From positions 1-34,908 of the forward strand of contig CAYUVF010000050.1 in assembly GCA_964448045.1 (NCBI GenBank): a stretch of 34,908 bases of DNA. Reading direction: 5' to 3'. Each line of letters opens with the position of its first letter. Within the stretch, counting starts at the first letter, position 1. The stretch comes from CAYUVF01 sp964448045. GTDB lineage: Bacteria > Bacteroidota > Rhodothermia > Rhodothermales > Salinibacteraceae. The translations under genes were made by a program, and so were the position numbers. This document shows positions 7,248 through 15,871 of this stretch, in pieces. The notes below the pieces were generated by a model that was not told where the DNA came from, did not search any database, and saw only the letters and a program-made list of their open reading frames with translations.

Positions 7248-8018
7248 ATGGCTATGAACGACGCATCCCGCAACACCCCGTCCCCCAACGCACGACCGAC
7301 GCCGCTCTCGACTCGGCGTGAAGCGCGCCGGGGAGCCTATCGTACGCACCTGCTGATCGCCACCGCCAGCGTGCTCACGCTCGTGGTCGCACTGACCCAG
7401 CTGCCCGTCTATCCGTCCACCGGACCTGTCGGGTGGATGCGCGCGGTGGACCCGCTCCCCCAGTTGATTGGAGAGATGGACGTACAAGAAAAAGCGAAGG
7501 AAGACGCCGGGGCCGAGGCGCCTGATACCGAGGCGCCGCCCACGGTGCAGCCGGCCCCCGCTCCCGAGGCTTCGACCGCGGAGGCGGAGGACGGCGTCGG
7601 GCCAAACAACCGCGACCGCTCCCCCGATGGAGCGATGACGCAACGATCCCGCGTCGTGCCGATCTCCACGCTGAAAGCCGCCAAAAACTCGCCGGAGATC
7701 GTCGGCGGCCTGAGCACCTTTTACCTGCGCATTCACTACCCCGAGAAAGCGCGTCGGGCGGGCATTCAGGGGCGCCTCGTACTAAGCTTCATCGTCGACG
7801 AAACCGGTCAAACGCGCAATATCCGGGTTCAAGAATCGCTCCATCCGCTGTGTGACTCCTCGGCGGTGCAGGCCTTGCGCGATACGCGCTTCGTCCCGGG
7901 CCGGCAGAACGGCAAAAAAGTCCCCGTGCGCATGTCGCTTCCCGTTCGGTTTCGCCTGGTGGGGTCGGCCGCCTCGGATGCGGTCGCCGACAAATCAGAG
8001 CGCGACGCCGATTCGTGA
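7248..8018 (+). CDS. TonB-family energy transducer-like protein
   Basis: A 256-residue inner-membrane protein with classic TonB layout: a short basic cytoplasmic N-terminus, one membrane helix at about residues 34-53 (HLLIATASVLTLVVALTQ), a proline/alanine/glutamate-rich periplasmic linker (about 85-130) and a C-terminal TonB domain (about 165-238) with YPEKARRAGIQGRLVLSFIV and a region ending PVRMSLPVRFRL. In the family this domain contacts TonB boxes of outer-membrane receptors and transmits the proton-motive force from ExbB/ExbD. No exbB, exbD or receptor gene is nearby, so partners must lie elsewhere. The gene stands alone, divergent from the amidohydrolases. ATG 7254 is an alternative start supported by the ribosome-binding site at 7239-7244. 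Confidence 0.9.
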   Translation: MAMNDASRNTPSPNARPTPLSTRREARRGAYRTHLLIATASVLTLVVALTQLPVYPSTGPVGWMRAVDPLPQLIGEMDVQEKAKEDAGAEAPDTEAPPTVQPAPAPEASTAEAEDGVGPNNRDRSPDGAMTQRSRVVPISTLKAAKNSPEIVGGLSTFYLRIHYPEKARRAGIQGRLVLSFIVDETGQTRNIRVQESLHPLCDSSAVQALRDTRFVPGRQNGKKVPVRMSLPVRFRLVGSAASDAVADKSERDADS

Positions 8019-8185
8019 GGGCCCCGGCGGCAAATTGGCTAATCCGCGCGCTGTCAGGTGGAACGCACCTCCGAGATGCTCCGTGTAAGTTCTCCCGTGA
8101 ACGAGCTGTGCAGATCGCGTGAACCGATCGACCTGGAAGCGCTTCGATCCGACTTTCCTCCTTCAACTAATGCCGCTACGAATCT

Positions 8186-9331
8186 ATGTCTAAACCGTCT
8201 GTTGCTCCTCAACCCGACACCCAATCGGCAGAAGACTTCCTCCCGATTAATGGGACGGACTACGTAGAGTTTTACGTGGGCAACGCCAAGCAAGCGGCGT
8301 TCTACTACGCGAACCTCTTCGGCTTTCAGATTGAAGGCTACCGCGGCCCAGAAACCGGCCACCGCGAGGCATCGAGCTATCTGCTCACGCAGGACAAGAT
8401 CCGCTTCGTCCTGACGACCGCACTTGCGCCGGATTCGCCCATCGCCAAGCACGCGCACAAGCACGGCGACGGCGTGCGCGACATTGCCATCTGGGTCGAC
8501 GACGCGCGGGCGGCCTACGAGGAGACGACCAAGCGCGGCGCGCAGCCCATCCAGGAGCCCAAGGTGCTCGAAGACGAGGACGGGCAAATCGTCACCGCCG
8601 CCATCGGAACGTACGGCGACACCATCCACACCTTCGTCGACCGCTCGGCGTACGACGGGCTGTTCATGCCCGGCTTCGAGCCGTACGAGAATCCGCACTG
8701 GGACGCGCCCGAGCCCGTCGGCCTCAAGTACGTCGACCACTGCGTCGGCAACGTCTACCAGGGCGACATGGAGCGGTTCGTAGACTACTATGCCCGGACG
8801 ATGGGCTTCTACAACATGCTCCACTTCACCGATAAGGACATCTCGACGGAGTACTCCGCGCTGATGTCGAAGGTGATGGCGAACGGCAACGAGCGCATCA
8901 AATTCCCGATCAACGAGCCCGCCGAGGGCAAGAAGAAAAGCCAGATCGAAGAATACCTCGAGTTCTACGAGGGCCCCGGCGTGCAGCACATCGCCATGGC
9001 GACCGACGACATCATCTCGACGGTGCGGAAGCTCCGCCAGCGCGGCGTTGAGTTCCTCCAAGTGCCGGATACCTACTACAAGCCGGAGGTCCTGAAACAA
9101 CGCGTGGGCGACATCGACGAGCAGATCGACGCCCTCCACGAGCTGAGCATCCTCGTCGACCGCGATCCCGAGGGCTACCTGCTGCAGATCTTCACCAAGC
9201 CCGTGCAGGACCGCCCGACTGTCTTCTACGAGATCATCCAGCGGAAAGGCGCGCGCACCTTCGGCGAGGGCAACTTTAAGGCGCTTTTTGAGGCCATCGA
9301 GCGCGAGCAGGCCCGGCGCGGCAACCTTTGA
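8186..9331 (+). CDS. hppD: 4-hydroxyphenylpyruvate dioxygenase
   Basis: This cytoplasmic non-haem iron enzyme converts 4-hydroxyphenylpyruvate to homogentisate with oxygen, the second step of tyrosine breakdown. The 381-residue length is usual. Two vicinal-oxygen-chelate domains are visible: an N-terminal one (about 23-155) and the catalytic C-terminal one (about 178-352). The iron ligands can be placed at His-185 (KYVDHCVGNV), His-268 (GPGVQHIAM) and Glu-349 (PTVFYEIIQRKG). The signature tail RKGARTFGEGNFKALFEAIE closes the active site. hmgA follows 92 bp downstream on the same strand and carries out the next step, so the two form a catabolic unit. No fumarylacetoacetase or maleylacetoacetate isomerase gene is present here. 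No clear Shine-Dalgarno sequence precedes the ATG. Confidence 0.97.
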   Translation: MSKPSVAPQPDTQSAEDFLPINGTDYVEFYVGNAKQAAFYYANLFGFQIEGYRGPETGHREASSYLLTQDKIRFVLTTALAPDSPIAKHAHKHGDGVRDIAIWVDDARAAYEETTKRGAQPIQEPKVLEDEDGQIVTAAIGTYGDTIHTFVDRSAYDGLFMPGFEPYENPHWDAPEPVGLKYVDHCVGNVYQGDMERFVDYYARTMGFYNMLHFTDKDISTEYSALMSKVMANGNERIKFPINEPAEGKKKSQIEEYLEFYEGPGVQHIAMATDDIISTVRKLRQRGVEFLQVPDTYYKPEVLKQRVGDIDEQIDALHELSILVDRDPEGYLLQIFTKPVQDRPTVFYEIIQRKGARTFGEGNFKALFEAIEREQARRGNL

Positions 9332-9423
9332 CCTCGTCCGAATGACGATTGTCGATTTGCGGCTGTCCCGATGATCGTCGTGCCTCCTATTCGAACATCG
9401 TAATTCCTAAATCGGAAATCGCT

Positions 9424-10647
9424 ATGCCGTATTACACCCAAATGGGGCATGTCCCCGAGAAACGCCACACCCAGTTCCGCCGTCCCGACGGCGAGCTGTA
9501 CACCGAAGAAGTCGTCGGCGCCGAAGGCTTCAGCGGGATCTCTGCCATCGCCTATCACATTCATCAGCCCACCATCGTCGACCGGATTGACGACCCCGTC
9601 AATTACGACATTGAGTTTGCCGATGAAGACTTTCTCCGCCATCGGCACATCAAAGGATTCGACGTCAAGGCCGGAGGCGACTGGCTGACGGGCCGCACCT
9701 ATATGATGGGCAATGCCGATGTGAACCTGGCCCTCTGCCGCCCAACGGAGCAAATGACGGGCTATTTCTACCGCAACGCCTCGCACGACGAACTCGTTTA
9801 CGTACACGAAGGCGACGGCACGCTTGAAACGATGCTCGGTCACGTCGACTTCACCGAAGGCGACTACGTCCACATCCCGCGGACGATCACGCACCGCTGG
9901 CGCTTCGACGGCGACCTGGAACAGAACCCGCCGCGGCTGCTGGTAATCGAATCAAACTCGGAGGTGCGTTTCCCGAAGCGCTACCGCAACGATCAGGGGC
10001 AACTGCTGGAGCACAGCCCGTACTGCGAGCGCGACATCCGTCCGCCCCGCGAGCTGGTTTCGATTGACGAAGAGGGGCCCTTCGAGATTCGCATTAAGAA
10101 ACACGGCAAGCTGCACCGCTTCTACGTGCGCTACCATCCGTTCGACGTAGTGGGCTGGGACGGCTGCATGTACCCATATGCCATCTCGATCCACGACTTC
10201 GAGCCGATCACGGGCCGCATCCACCAACCGCCGCCCGTGCATCAAATGTTCGAGGCGCACAACTTCGTCGTGTGCTCGTTCGTGCCGCGGCTGTTCGACT
10301 ATCACCCCGAGTCGATTCCGGCGCCGTACAATCACTCCAACATCGACTCGGACGAGGTGCTCTTTTACGCCGAGGGCGACTTCATGAGCCGGAAGGGCAT
10401 CTCCCGCGGATCGTTCTCCCTCCACCCCGGCGGCATTCCGCACGGGCCGCACCCCGGCACAGCGGAGGCCTCCATCGGCAAAGAGGGCACCGAGGAACTC
10501 GCCGTGATGGTCGATACCTTCCGCCCGCTGAAGCTGACGCAAGCCGCGCTCGACGTGGAAGACACTGAGTACCCCTATTCGTGGAAGCCGGAACTCCATC
10601 ACGGGGGTGACGGGCAAGTCCAGTCCGAAGAACCGGCTCAGCCGTGA
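9424..10647 (+). CDS. hmgA: homogentisate 1,2-dioxygenase
   Basis: The 407-residue product cleaves the homogentisate ring to maleylacetoacetate using mononuclear iron, directly after HppD in tyrosine catabolism. The ATG at 9424 (MPYYTQMGHVPEKRHTQFRR) is chosen over an upstream TTG frame that reaches 9349, because the family begins at this conserved stretch. Cupin-type features include ELVYVHEGDGTLET (about 123-136) and GDYVHIPRTITHRW (146-159). The catalytic half holds NHSNIDSDEVLFYAEGDF (303-320) and HPGGIPHGPHPG (334-345); His-304, Glu-311 and His-340 are the probable iron ligands by position, although the spacing differs slightly from the human enzyme. The gene ends just before a strong terminator at 10681-10718. 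Confidence 0.93.
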   Translation: MPYYTQMGHVPEKRHTQFRRPDGELYTEEVVGAEGFSGISAIAYHIHQPTIVDRIDDPVNYDIEFADEDFLRHRHIKGFDVKAGGDWLTGRTYMMGNADVNLALCRPTEQMTGYFYRNASHDELVYVHEGDGTLETMLGHVDFTEGDYVHIPRTITHRWRFDGDLEQNPPRLLVIESNSEVRFPKRYRNDQGQLLEHSPYCERDIRPPRELVSIDEEGPFEIRIKKHGKLHRFYVRYHPFDVVGWDGCMYPYAISIHDFEPITGRIHQPPPVHQMFEAHNFVVCSFVPRLFDYHPESIPAPYNHSNIDSDEVLFYAEGDFMSRKGISRGSFSLHPGGIPHGPHPGTAEASIGKEGTEELAVMVDTFRPLKLTQAALDVEDTEYPYSWKPELHHGGDGQVQSEEPAQP

Positions 10648-10680
10648 CGCTTCCGAGAGCCTCGGTTTCCCTTAACCACG

Positions 10681-10718
10681 AAAGGGGACGCCGCCCGGAC
10701 AGGGCCGCGTCCCCTTTT
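10681..10718 (+). terminator. intrinsic terminator after hmgA
   Basis: Perfect 11-bp stem AAAGGGGACGC (10681-10691) and GCGTCCCCTTT (10707-10717) with a 15-nt loop and a short T run to 10718. It lies 34 bp after the hmgA stop and between convergent genes, so it may also slow transcription arriving from the DUF1508 gene on the minus strand. Confidence 0.85.
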
Positions 10719-10751
10719 ACGTTCAGGACCCGCTTTGGGGCCGAGACGTGC

Positions 10752-10934
10752 TTACTCCTCGCGCTCGACGACCTCGGCGTCGCCCACGTTTTTCTTGATG
10801 GACTTGATGGCGTTCTTCGCCGAGGCTTTCTGCTTGTACCCCTGGCTGGAGAACATGGTCTCGCCATTGGGCGCAATAAAGTTGAAACGCGTCTTGCCTC
10901 CTTTGTCCTCGTACAGCTCGAATTTATATGGCAT
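10752..10934 (-). CDS. DUF1508 (YegP-like) small protein
   Basis: A 60-residue protein made of one DUF1508 unit: an N-terminal beta strand (YKFELYEDKGGKTRFNFIAP), the turn NGETMFSSQGY and a lysine-rich helix (KASAKNAIKSIKKNV). YegP-type proteins usually carry two such units; single-unit versions are common in Bacteroidota. The molecular role of the family is unknown, with a proposed stress or nucleic-acid link that is not proven. It lies 117 bp downstream of msrB on the same strand and ends against the hmgA terminator. Confidence 0.9.
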   Translation of the reverse strand: MPYKFELYEDKGGKTRFNFIAPNGETMFSSQGYKQKASAKNAIKSIKKNVGDAEVVEREE

Positions 10935-11051
10935 AGGGCTCGTATCTCAATTCGTTGAGGGGATGTATGCCAAATCAGGGTACAGAGTTTTCGCTCAGGC
11001 CTCGACCGATTCTGGAGCATTCCCCCCGGCACCATTAGCGCAAGCGGCGCG

Positions 11052-11459
11052 TCATGCTGGCGCGTCGTCCGCTTCGCTGTCGAAGTCGAGGGCGGCCGAG
11101 TTGATGCAGTAGCGCTTGCCCGTCGGGTCAGGACCGTCGTCGAACACGTGGCCGAGGTGCGCCCCACAGCTGGCACAGACGACCTCGGTGCGGCGCATGC
11201 GGTGGCTGTTGTCGGCCCGGAGTTCGACGTGGCCCTGGTCGACCACGTCGTAGAAGCTCGGCCAGCCCGAGCCCGATGCGTACTTGGTGTCGGAGTCAAA
11301 CAGCGGCTCTTCGCACACCACGCACCGATAGATCCCATCGCCTTTATGGTCCCAGTACATGCCCGTGAAGGCCCGCTCGGTGCCTTGCTCCTGGGTCACG
11401 TGGAACTGCTCGTCGGTCAGTTTCTTCTTGAGCTCGTCTTTGCGGGGGAGCGTAGCCAT
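11052..11459 (-). CDS. msrB: peptide-methionine (R)-S-oxide reductase
   Basis: A 135-residue cytoplasmic repair enzyme that reduces R-methionine sulfoxide in proteins. The structural zinc is held by CVVC (Cys-46, Cys-49) and CASC (Cys-95, Cys-98). SGSGWPSFY at about 62-70 carries the substrate-binding Trp, and the catalytic cysteine is Cys-118 in GKRYCINSAAL. The start at ATG 11459 (MATLPRKDELKKKL) fits the family; the frame remains open to 11486. No signal peptide is seen, and no msrA is adjacent. It is followed by the DUF1508 gene. Confidence 0.96.
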   Translation of the reverse strand: MATLPRKDELKKKLTDEQFHVTQEQGTERAFTGMYWDHKGDGIYRCVVCEEPLFDSDTKYASGSGWPSFYDVVDQGHVELRADNSHRMRRTEVVCASCGAHLGHVFDDGPDPTGKRYCINSAALDFDSEADDAPA

Positions 11460-11595
11460 ACTATTTGCCTTCGGCTGTGTGAGCACTGGATGCGTTTGCT
11501 ATCACGGGGGCTGGGAACCCGCGTTCCGTCCTCCAGCGCACTTGTTGGACACTCGTTGCACTTGCGGGCTCTCGCGCCTCGGTACAATCCGGCCC

Positions 11596-13338
11596 TCACG
11601 CAAACTGAGCTTCCCGATCGGCTGCCGCCCGGATCTGATCGGCAAGCCAATCAGCTTCCTGCTTGTTGGTGAGGCCGCCCGCAACCTTCACTTGCGCGCC
11701 GTGCTTCTCCACCTGCTGGCGGATCGTCTGCTCGATGTCCTCTGAATCCGCGCTGCGCCCGACGAGGCCGGTGCCCTGCAAAACGTCGACGATCTGCCCC
11801 ATCTTCTCGGCTCCCTCGGCGGCCTGCTCACGCGCCGCCGCATCCATCCGATACAAATTGAGTTGATACAGCGTGGACTCGCCCATCCGCCCGTTGGCCT
11901 CAACGCGCACATCGGCCAGATGCGCGCATGGGAACGCCTCGGGTGAACCGTGGCTGCGCTCCACGCGCACCTGTCCATCGGCCACCGTAAGGGTCGACTC
12001 GCTCGTCCACTGATACCACGCGCCGTAACTAAGCAGCGCGCCCATGCCAAATACGATCACACCCATTAAAAACGACACCGCGAACAGGAAGAATCCGCCC
12101 ACGAGCCCGCCGAGGCCAAAAACGGTGAGCAGCAATGCGGATTTTTTGTTCCGACCCGCAGCGAAATGCAACCGGAGCCCGCTGCTACCCGTCCGCTCCA
12201 GCGTTACGCCCGCGCTGACGGGTTCGGTAAAGTCGTTGCCTACCTCGTATGCAGCATACGGATCGGAGGAACTGCGTTCGGCCGCAGCGGGCCCGGTCGA
12301 GCTGCGCTGCAGCGTTTTCTCCTCCGGATTGTCCAGATCCCAGAAGACCTCATCCGACGCCGCCTCGGCCCCCTCCGATGCGAGAGGAGTCGCCTCCTGC
12401 TCCGTACCCGATGCGTCCGGCGGAAAGACGGGAATCTCAAACTCGGTTTCGTAGTCGAGTCCCGGCACATCGGCCTCGACTTCGACGACCCACATAATGC
12501 GCTCTTCGCGCTTCACAGGGGTGGAGGAGGCCTGATCGGTCGGGAGTTCGAACGAGATGGGAATCTCGACGCCCTCGCTGCCGCGTGCGCGCCCCTTAAC
12601 GCGCTTCTCATCGCGCCAGCGCAGGTCCTTCTTCACACTACGCTTCCGGTCGCCATCGCTGTCGCGCGTATGTTCGATATAGCGCCGATAGCACGAGAGA
12701 CGCACGTGAAAGCCGTCGTCGGGCGCCGTATCGGGGGTGATATTCGTTTGCAGCCGGACTCGCAGCCACTGGCCCAGACGCCCCGGCATTGTCTCCATCT
12801 GCAGCGTCGAGGTGCCGTACTTGCGCCGGTGCAAGATTTTCCTCGCGGCCAACCATCCGATTCCGAGCCCGGCCAGCGGAAAGACCAGCACGAAGAGCCC
12901 GCCCCACTGCGGATCGGGCGACTGGATGAAGATATCGTACATCACGTAGCCTGCCAGCGGCCACGAAAATCCGTTCCAGAGCACGGCAAAAACAATCATC
13001 GACGTGGCGCTCGACCGCGTCTCTTCGAGAGTCGAATCGCGCCACTCGGGACGCACCTTCCACAGCGCATCGGCATGTTTCTCTTTGAGCGCTTCGAGGT
13101 GCTCGGCCTGCTGACGCCCCACCCAGGCCCGCCACAGACCGACGGCGCTCATCACCATCATGAACAGCCCGACCCCCAGAAAAGGCAGGTTGTCCCGCAA
13201 CGGCACGCCCTCCGTGTACTGGAGCGCAGCGTAACCGGCAACCCCGGCGCCGATGACCAAAAAGAGCAGACTGATGGCGACCGAGAAGTAAAAGCCAAGG
13301 GAGCTGCTCGACGATCCCGTGTTGAGACTGATGCGCAT
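11596..13338 (-). CDS. DUF3592-like multi-pass membrane protein of unknown function
   Basis: A 580-residue protein with membrane segments at about residues 15-40, 52-70, 110-135, 145-163 and a pair at 400-445. Between the second pair and the last pair lies a soluble part (about 175-310) with an arrestin-like beta-sandwich look, ending RIMWVVEVEADVPGLDYE followed by EFEIPVF, as in DUF3592 proteins, then an acidic Ser/Thr/Glu-rich linker (about 308-360). The C-terminal region is mixed alpha/beta and ends in a helical segment rich in Gln and Ala. No catalytic motif is recognised. The gene is preceded by three perfect 11-bp repeats that abut the start codon (13340-13372) and follows ftsH and its terminator on the same strand, so it probably has its own promoter. 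Confidence 0.82.
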   Translation of the reverse strand: MRISLNTGSSSSSLGFYFSVAISLLFLVIGAGVAGYAALQYTEGVPLRDNLPFLGVGLFMMVMSAVGLWRAWVGRQQAEHLEALKEKHADALWKVRPEWRDSTLEETRSSATSMIVFAVLWNGFSWPLAGYVMYDIFIQSPDPQWGGLFVLVFPLAGLGIGWLAARKILHRRKYGTSTLQMETMPGRLGQWLRVRLQTNITPDTAPDDGFHVRLSCYRRYIEHTRDSDGDRKRSVKKDLRWRDEKRVKGRARGSEGVEIPISFELPTDQASSTPVKREERIMWVVEVEADVPGLDYETEFEIPVFPPDASGTEQEATPLASEGAEAASDEVFWDLDNPEEKTLQRSSTGPAAAERSSSDPYAAYEVGNDFTEPVSAGVTLERTGSSGLRLHFAAGRNKKSALLLTVFGLGGLVGGFFLFAVSFLMGVIVFGMGALLSYGAWYQWTSESTLTVADGQVRVERSHGSPEAFPCAHLADVRVEANGRMGESTLYQLNLYRMDAAAREQAAEGAEKMGQIVDVLQGTGLVGRSADSEDIEQTIRQQVEKHGAQVKVAGGLTNKQEADWLADQIRAAADREAQFA

Positions 13339-13339
13339 G

Positions 13340-13372
13340 GGCTGATGCGAGGCTGATGCGAGGCTGATGCGA
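13340..13372. repeat. three perfect tandem 11-bp repeats abutting a start codon
   Basis: Units GGCTGATGCGA at 13340-13350, 13351-13361 and 13362-13372 (minus strand TCGCATCAGCC). They end one base before the ATG of the DUF3592-like gene at 13338, and the first codons of that gene (CGCATCAG at 13328-13335 on the minus strand) look like a diverged fourth unit. The array occupies the place of the ribosome-binding site. Confidence 0.9.
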
Positions 13373-13451
13373 GCGGGCCAACGAACTTCACTTTAGTATG
13401 CGCAAAGCCCCGCCTCAGGCGGTCAGGTGCGCCGAGGCAGCCCTAACAACA

Positions 13452-13482
13452 ACGGCCTCATCCGATCATCGGATGAGGCCGT
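13452..13482 (-). terminator. intrinsic terminator after ftsH
   Basis: A 15-bp perfect inverted repeat (ACGGCCTCATCCGAT and ATCGGATGAGGCCGT around one central base) followed on the minus strand by TTGTTGTTAG. It lies 28 bp after the ftsH stop codon. The tip must open to a loop of about 5 bases in practice. Confidence 0.8.
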
Positions 13483-13509
13483 ACTCTGTCCTGCGATGGG
13501 TACGCCTTC

Positions 13510-15594
13510 TCAGGCTTCTTTCTGCTGCTCGGTGGGATCGGGACTGTGCTCAGAGTGGCCGTTGCCGGCTTCGGGCTCATCCGGCTGGCCGTCCTCCATT
13601 GGGGTGTGCGTCACCTCGCCATTCGCCGCCGCCTCTTCGGAATCGGCTGCGGTGCTATCGGCTGCATCAGAGGCGGTGTCCGTGGTGAACTCGTCGGGGT
13701 CGACGGTGCCCTCGATCAACGCCAGCACCCGGCTGCCAGACACTTCCTCGACGTCGAGCAGCTCGCCGGCCAGCGCATCAAACTGATCCTTGTGCTCCTT
13801 CAGGGTCGAGAGTGCCCGGTTGAAGGCGGCATCCAGAATCCGCCGAACGGACTCATCCACCTCACGGGCCGTTTCGTCGCTATAGTCACGACCTTTGGAC
13901 AGCTCCTCGCCGAGGAAGACCTGATCGCGATCGCCGCCCAGCGCGATGTTTTCGAACTCGTCGCTCATGCCCCAATCGAGGACCATCTTGCGGGCCATCT
14001 GGCGCACCTGTTTAAGGTCGTTCTCGGCGCCGCTGGTGGCAGTGTCGAACATAAGATGCTCGGCGGCGCGCCCTCCCATGATGACGGCCAGCCGATCGAG
14101 CAGGTACTCGCGCCGGTAGAGGTAGCGGTCCTCCTCCGGCATCTGCTGCGTGACGCCCATCGCCCGACCGCGCGGGATGATGGTTACTTTGTGGATCGGA
14201 TCGGCGTTGGGAAGCGCCGCAGCCACGATGGCGTGGCCGGCTTCGTGATAAGCCAGCAGCTTGCGGTCCTCATCCGTCAGCTTGATGCCTTCGCGCTTGA
14301 GGCCCATGAGCACCTTGTCGCGAGCTTCTTCGACGTCTTCGACGCGAATCTCGTGATGCGCCTCGCGCCCGGCGAGCAGCGCGGCCTCGTTGAGCAGATT
14401 CTCCAGATCCGCCCCGCTGAAGCCGGGCGTGCTCCGCGCCAGCTCGTCGAGGTCGACCTCATCCGAGAGCGGCTTATTCTGCGCGTGGATCTCCAGGATC
14501 GCGCGGCGGTCTTTGGCGGTCGGCATGTTGACGGTGATTTGCCGGTCGAAACGACCGGGGCGCGTCAGAGCCGGATCGAGGATATCCGGGCGGTTCGTAG
14601 CGGCGATGATGATGACGCCCTCGTTCTCCTCGAAACCGTCCATCTCGGCGAGTAGCTGATTGAGCGTCTGCTCGCGCTCGTCGTGTCCGCCGCCGAGTCC
14701 GGCGCCGCGCTGCCGCCCGATGGAATCGAGCTCATCGATAAAGACGATACTCGGCGCATCCTCCTTCGCTTTCTCGAACATATCGCGCACGCGCGCCGCG
14801 CCGACGCCCACGAACATCTCCATGAAGTCGGAGCCCGAGACGCTGAAGAATGGCACGCCCGCCTCGCCGGCGACCGCGCGGGCCATGAGCGTCTTGCCCG
14901 TACCCGGTGCGCCAACGAGCAGCACGCCCTTCGGCACCTTGCCGCCGAGCTTCTCGAACCGCTCCGGCTCTTTCAGGAAGGCGATAATTTCGTGGAGCTC
15001 GGTCTTGGCCTCCTCATTGCCGGCTACGTCGTCGAAGGTCGTCTGCGCCTGCTCCTTATCGAACATCTTCGCCTTGCTCTGGCGCACCGAGAACAGCCCC
15101 TGGCCCTGCGACTGCATCCGGCGGAGGAAGATGTACCCGATGCCAAAGATGAGCAGCACCGGCAACAGCCCGATCAGCACCAGCGTCCACGGGAAATCGC
15201 TCTGCGGCTCGGTGACAACCTCGACGCCGTTGGCCTCCAGCCGGTCCATCAGCTTTTCATCGCCAAACGACGGCAGATAGGTCGCAAACTTCTCGTAGCG
15301 CGTCGAGTCGCCCTCGGCCGAGGCGCGCATCGCGGGCTCCTTGAGCGTGCCCGTGAGGCGATTGCCCTTGACGACCACGCGCTCCACATTGCCCGCCTGG
15401 AGCTGATTCCGGAACGTGCTGTAGCTGATCTCCGGCCCTTCTTGCGGCCCGTAGATGAGGCTCCATGCCCAGAGCGCAGCCAGCGTACCGGCGATAATCC
15501 AGATCAGGAGGTTGCCCCGGCTGCTCGACCCATCGGGAGACGGCATGCTGGGGCGCTTCTTTTCGGTATCCTTTTTTTGCTGCTGATCAGCCAC
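13510..15594 (-). CDS. ftsH: ATP-dependent zinc metalloprotease FtsH
   Basis: A 694-residue inner-membrane AAA+ protease that extracts and degrades misfolded membrane proteins and short-lived regulators. Two membrane helices (about 28-47 and 136-157) flank a periplasmic domain. The AAA domain has Walker A GAPGTGKT at 228-235, Walker B IVFIDELD at 283-290, the pore loop FVGVGAAR and the second region of homology with arginine fingers (NRPDILDPALTRPGRFDR). The zinc site is HEAGH at 450-454, with a third ligand expected in the later acidic helix. The tail (about 640-694) is a long acidic, Ser/Asp/Glu-rich extension. It is monocistronic, with its own terminator, and divergent from the acyl-CoA synthetase across 277 bp. 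Confidence 0.98.
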   Translation of the reverse strand: MADQQQKKDTEKKRPSMPSPDGSSSRGNLLIWIIAGTLAALWAWSLIYGPQEGPEISYSTFRNQLQAGNVERVVVKGNRLTGTLKEPAMRASAEGDSTRYEKFATYLPSFGDEKLMDRLEANGVEVVTEPQSDFPWTLVLIGLLPVLLIFGIGYIFLRRMQSQGQGLFSVRQSKAKMFDKEQAQTTFDDVAGNEEAKTELHEIIAFLKEPERFEKLGGKVPKGVLLVGAPGTGKTLMARAVAGEAGVPFFSVSGSDFMEMFVGVGAARVRDMFEKAKEDAPSIVFIDELDSIGRQRGAGLGGGHDEREQTLNQLLAEMDGFEENEGVIIIAATNRPDILDPALTRPGRFDRQITVNMPTAKDRRAILEIHAQNKPLSDEVDLDELARSTPGFSGADLENLLNEAALLAGREAHHEIRVEDVEEARDKVLMGLKREGIKLTDEDRKLLAYHEAGHAIVAAALPNADPIHKVTIIPRGRAMGVTQQMPEEDRYLYRREYLLDRLAVIMGGRAAEHLMFDTATSGAENDLKQVRQMARKMVLDWGMSDEFENIALGGDRDQVFLGEELSKGRDYSDETAREVDESVRRILDAAFNRALSTLKEHKDQFDALAGELLDVEEVSGSRVLALIEGTVDPDEFTTDTASDAADSTAADSEEAAANGEVTHTPMEDGQPDEPEAGNGHSEHSPDPTEQQKEA

Positions 15595-15871
15595 GTCGCT
15601 TGAACAAACTATGGGAGGAATCGGCGCGGACCGCCGAGCGCAGGGCGCTCAGGCCATCCGCAGGAATGGCCACAGAGAAGGTGTACACGTGCCGGCCGTA
15701 ATTGTGTCCTCTATACGCCGGACGGCGGCGCGCGTTGACGACAGGATGAGGTAATTACCGAGATATTTCACTTCGCCCGGTGGGGAGCATTGGAGTTGTC
15801 CATTTGCCTCTCATCCGCATCCGCACTTATCATGGGAAGAGATCGCTGTTCCATTGACCTTCCCTTTTGCC

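Noticed and set aside
9349..9423. Upstream extension of homogentisate dioxygenase from a TTG
   Set aside because: The extension is not family-like, and the conserved start MPYYTQMG lies at 9424.
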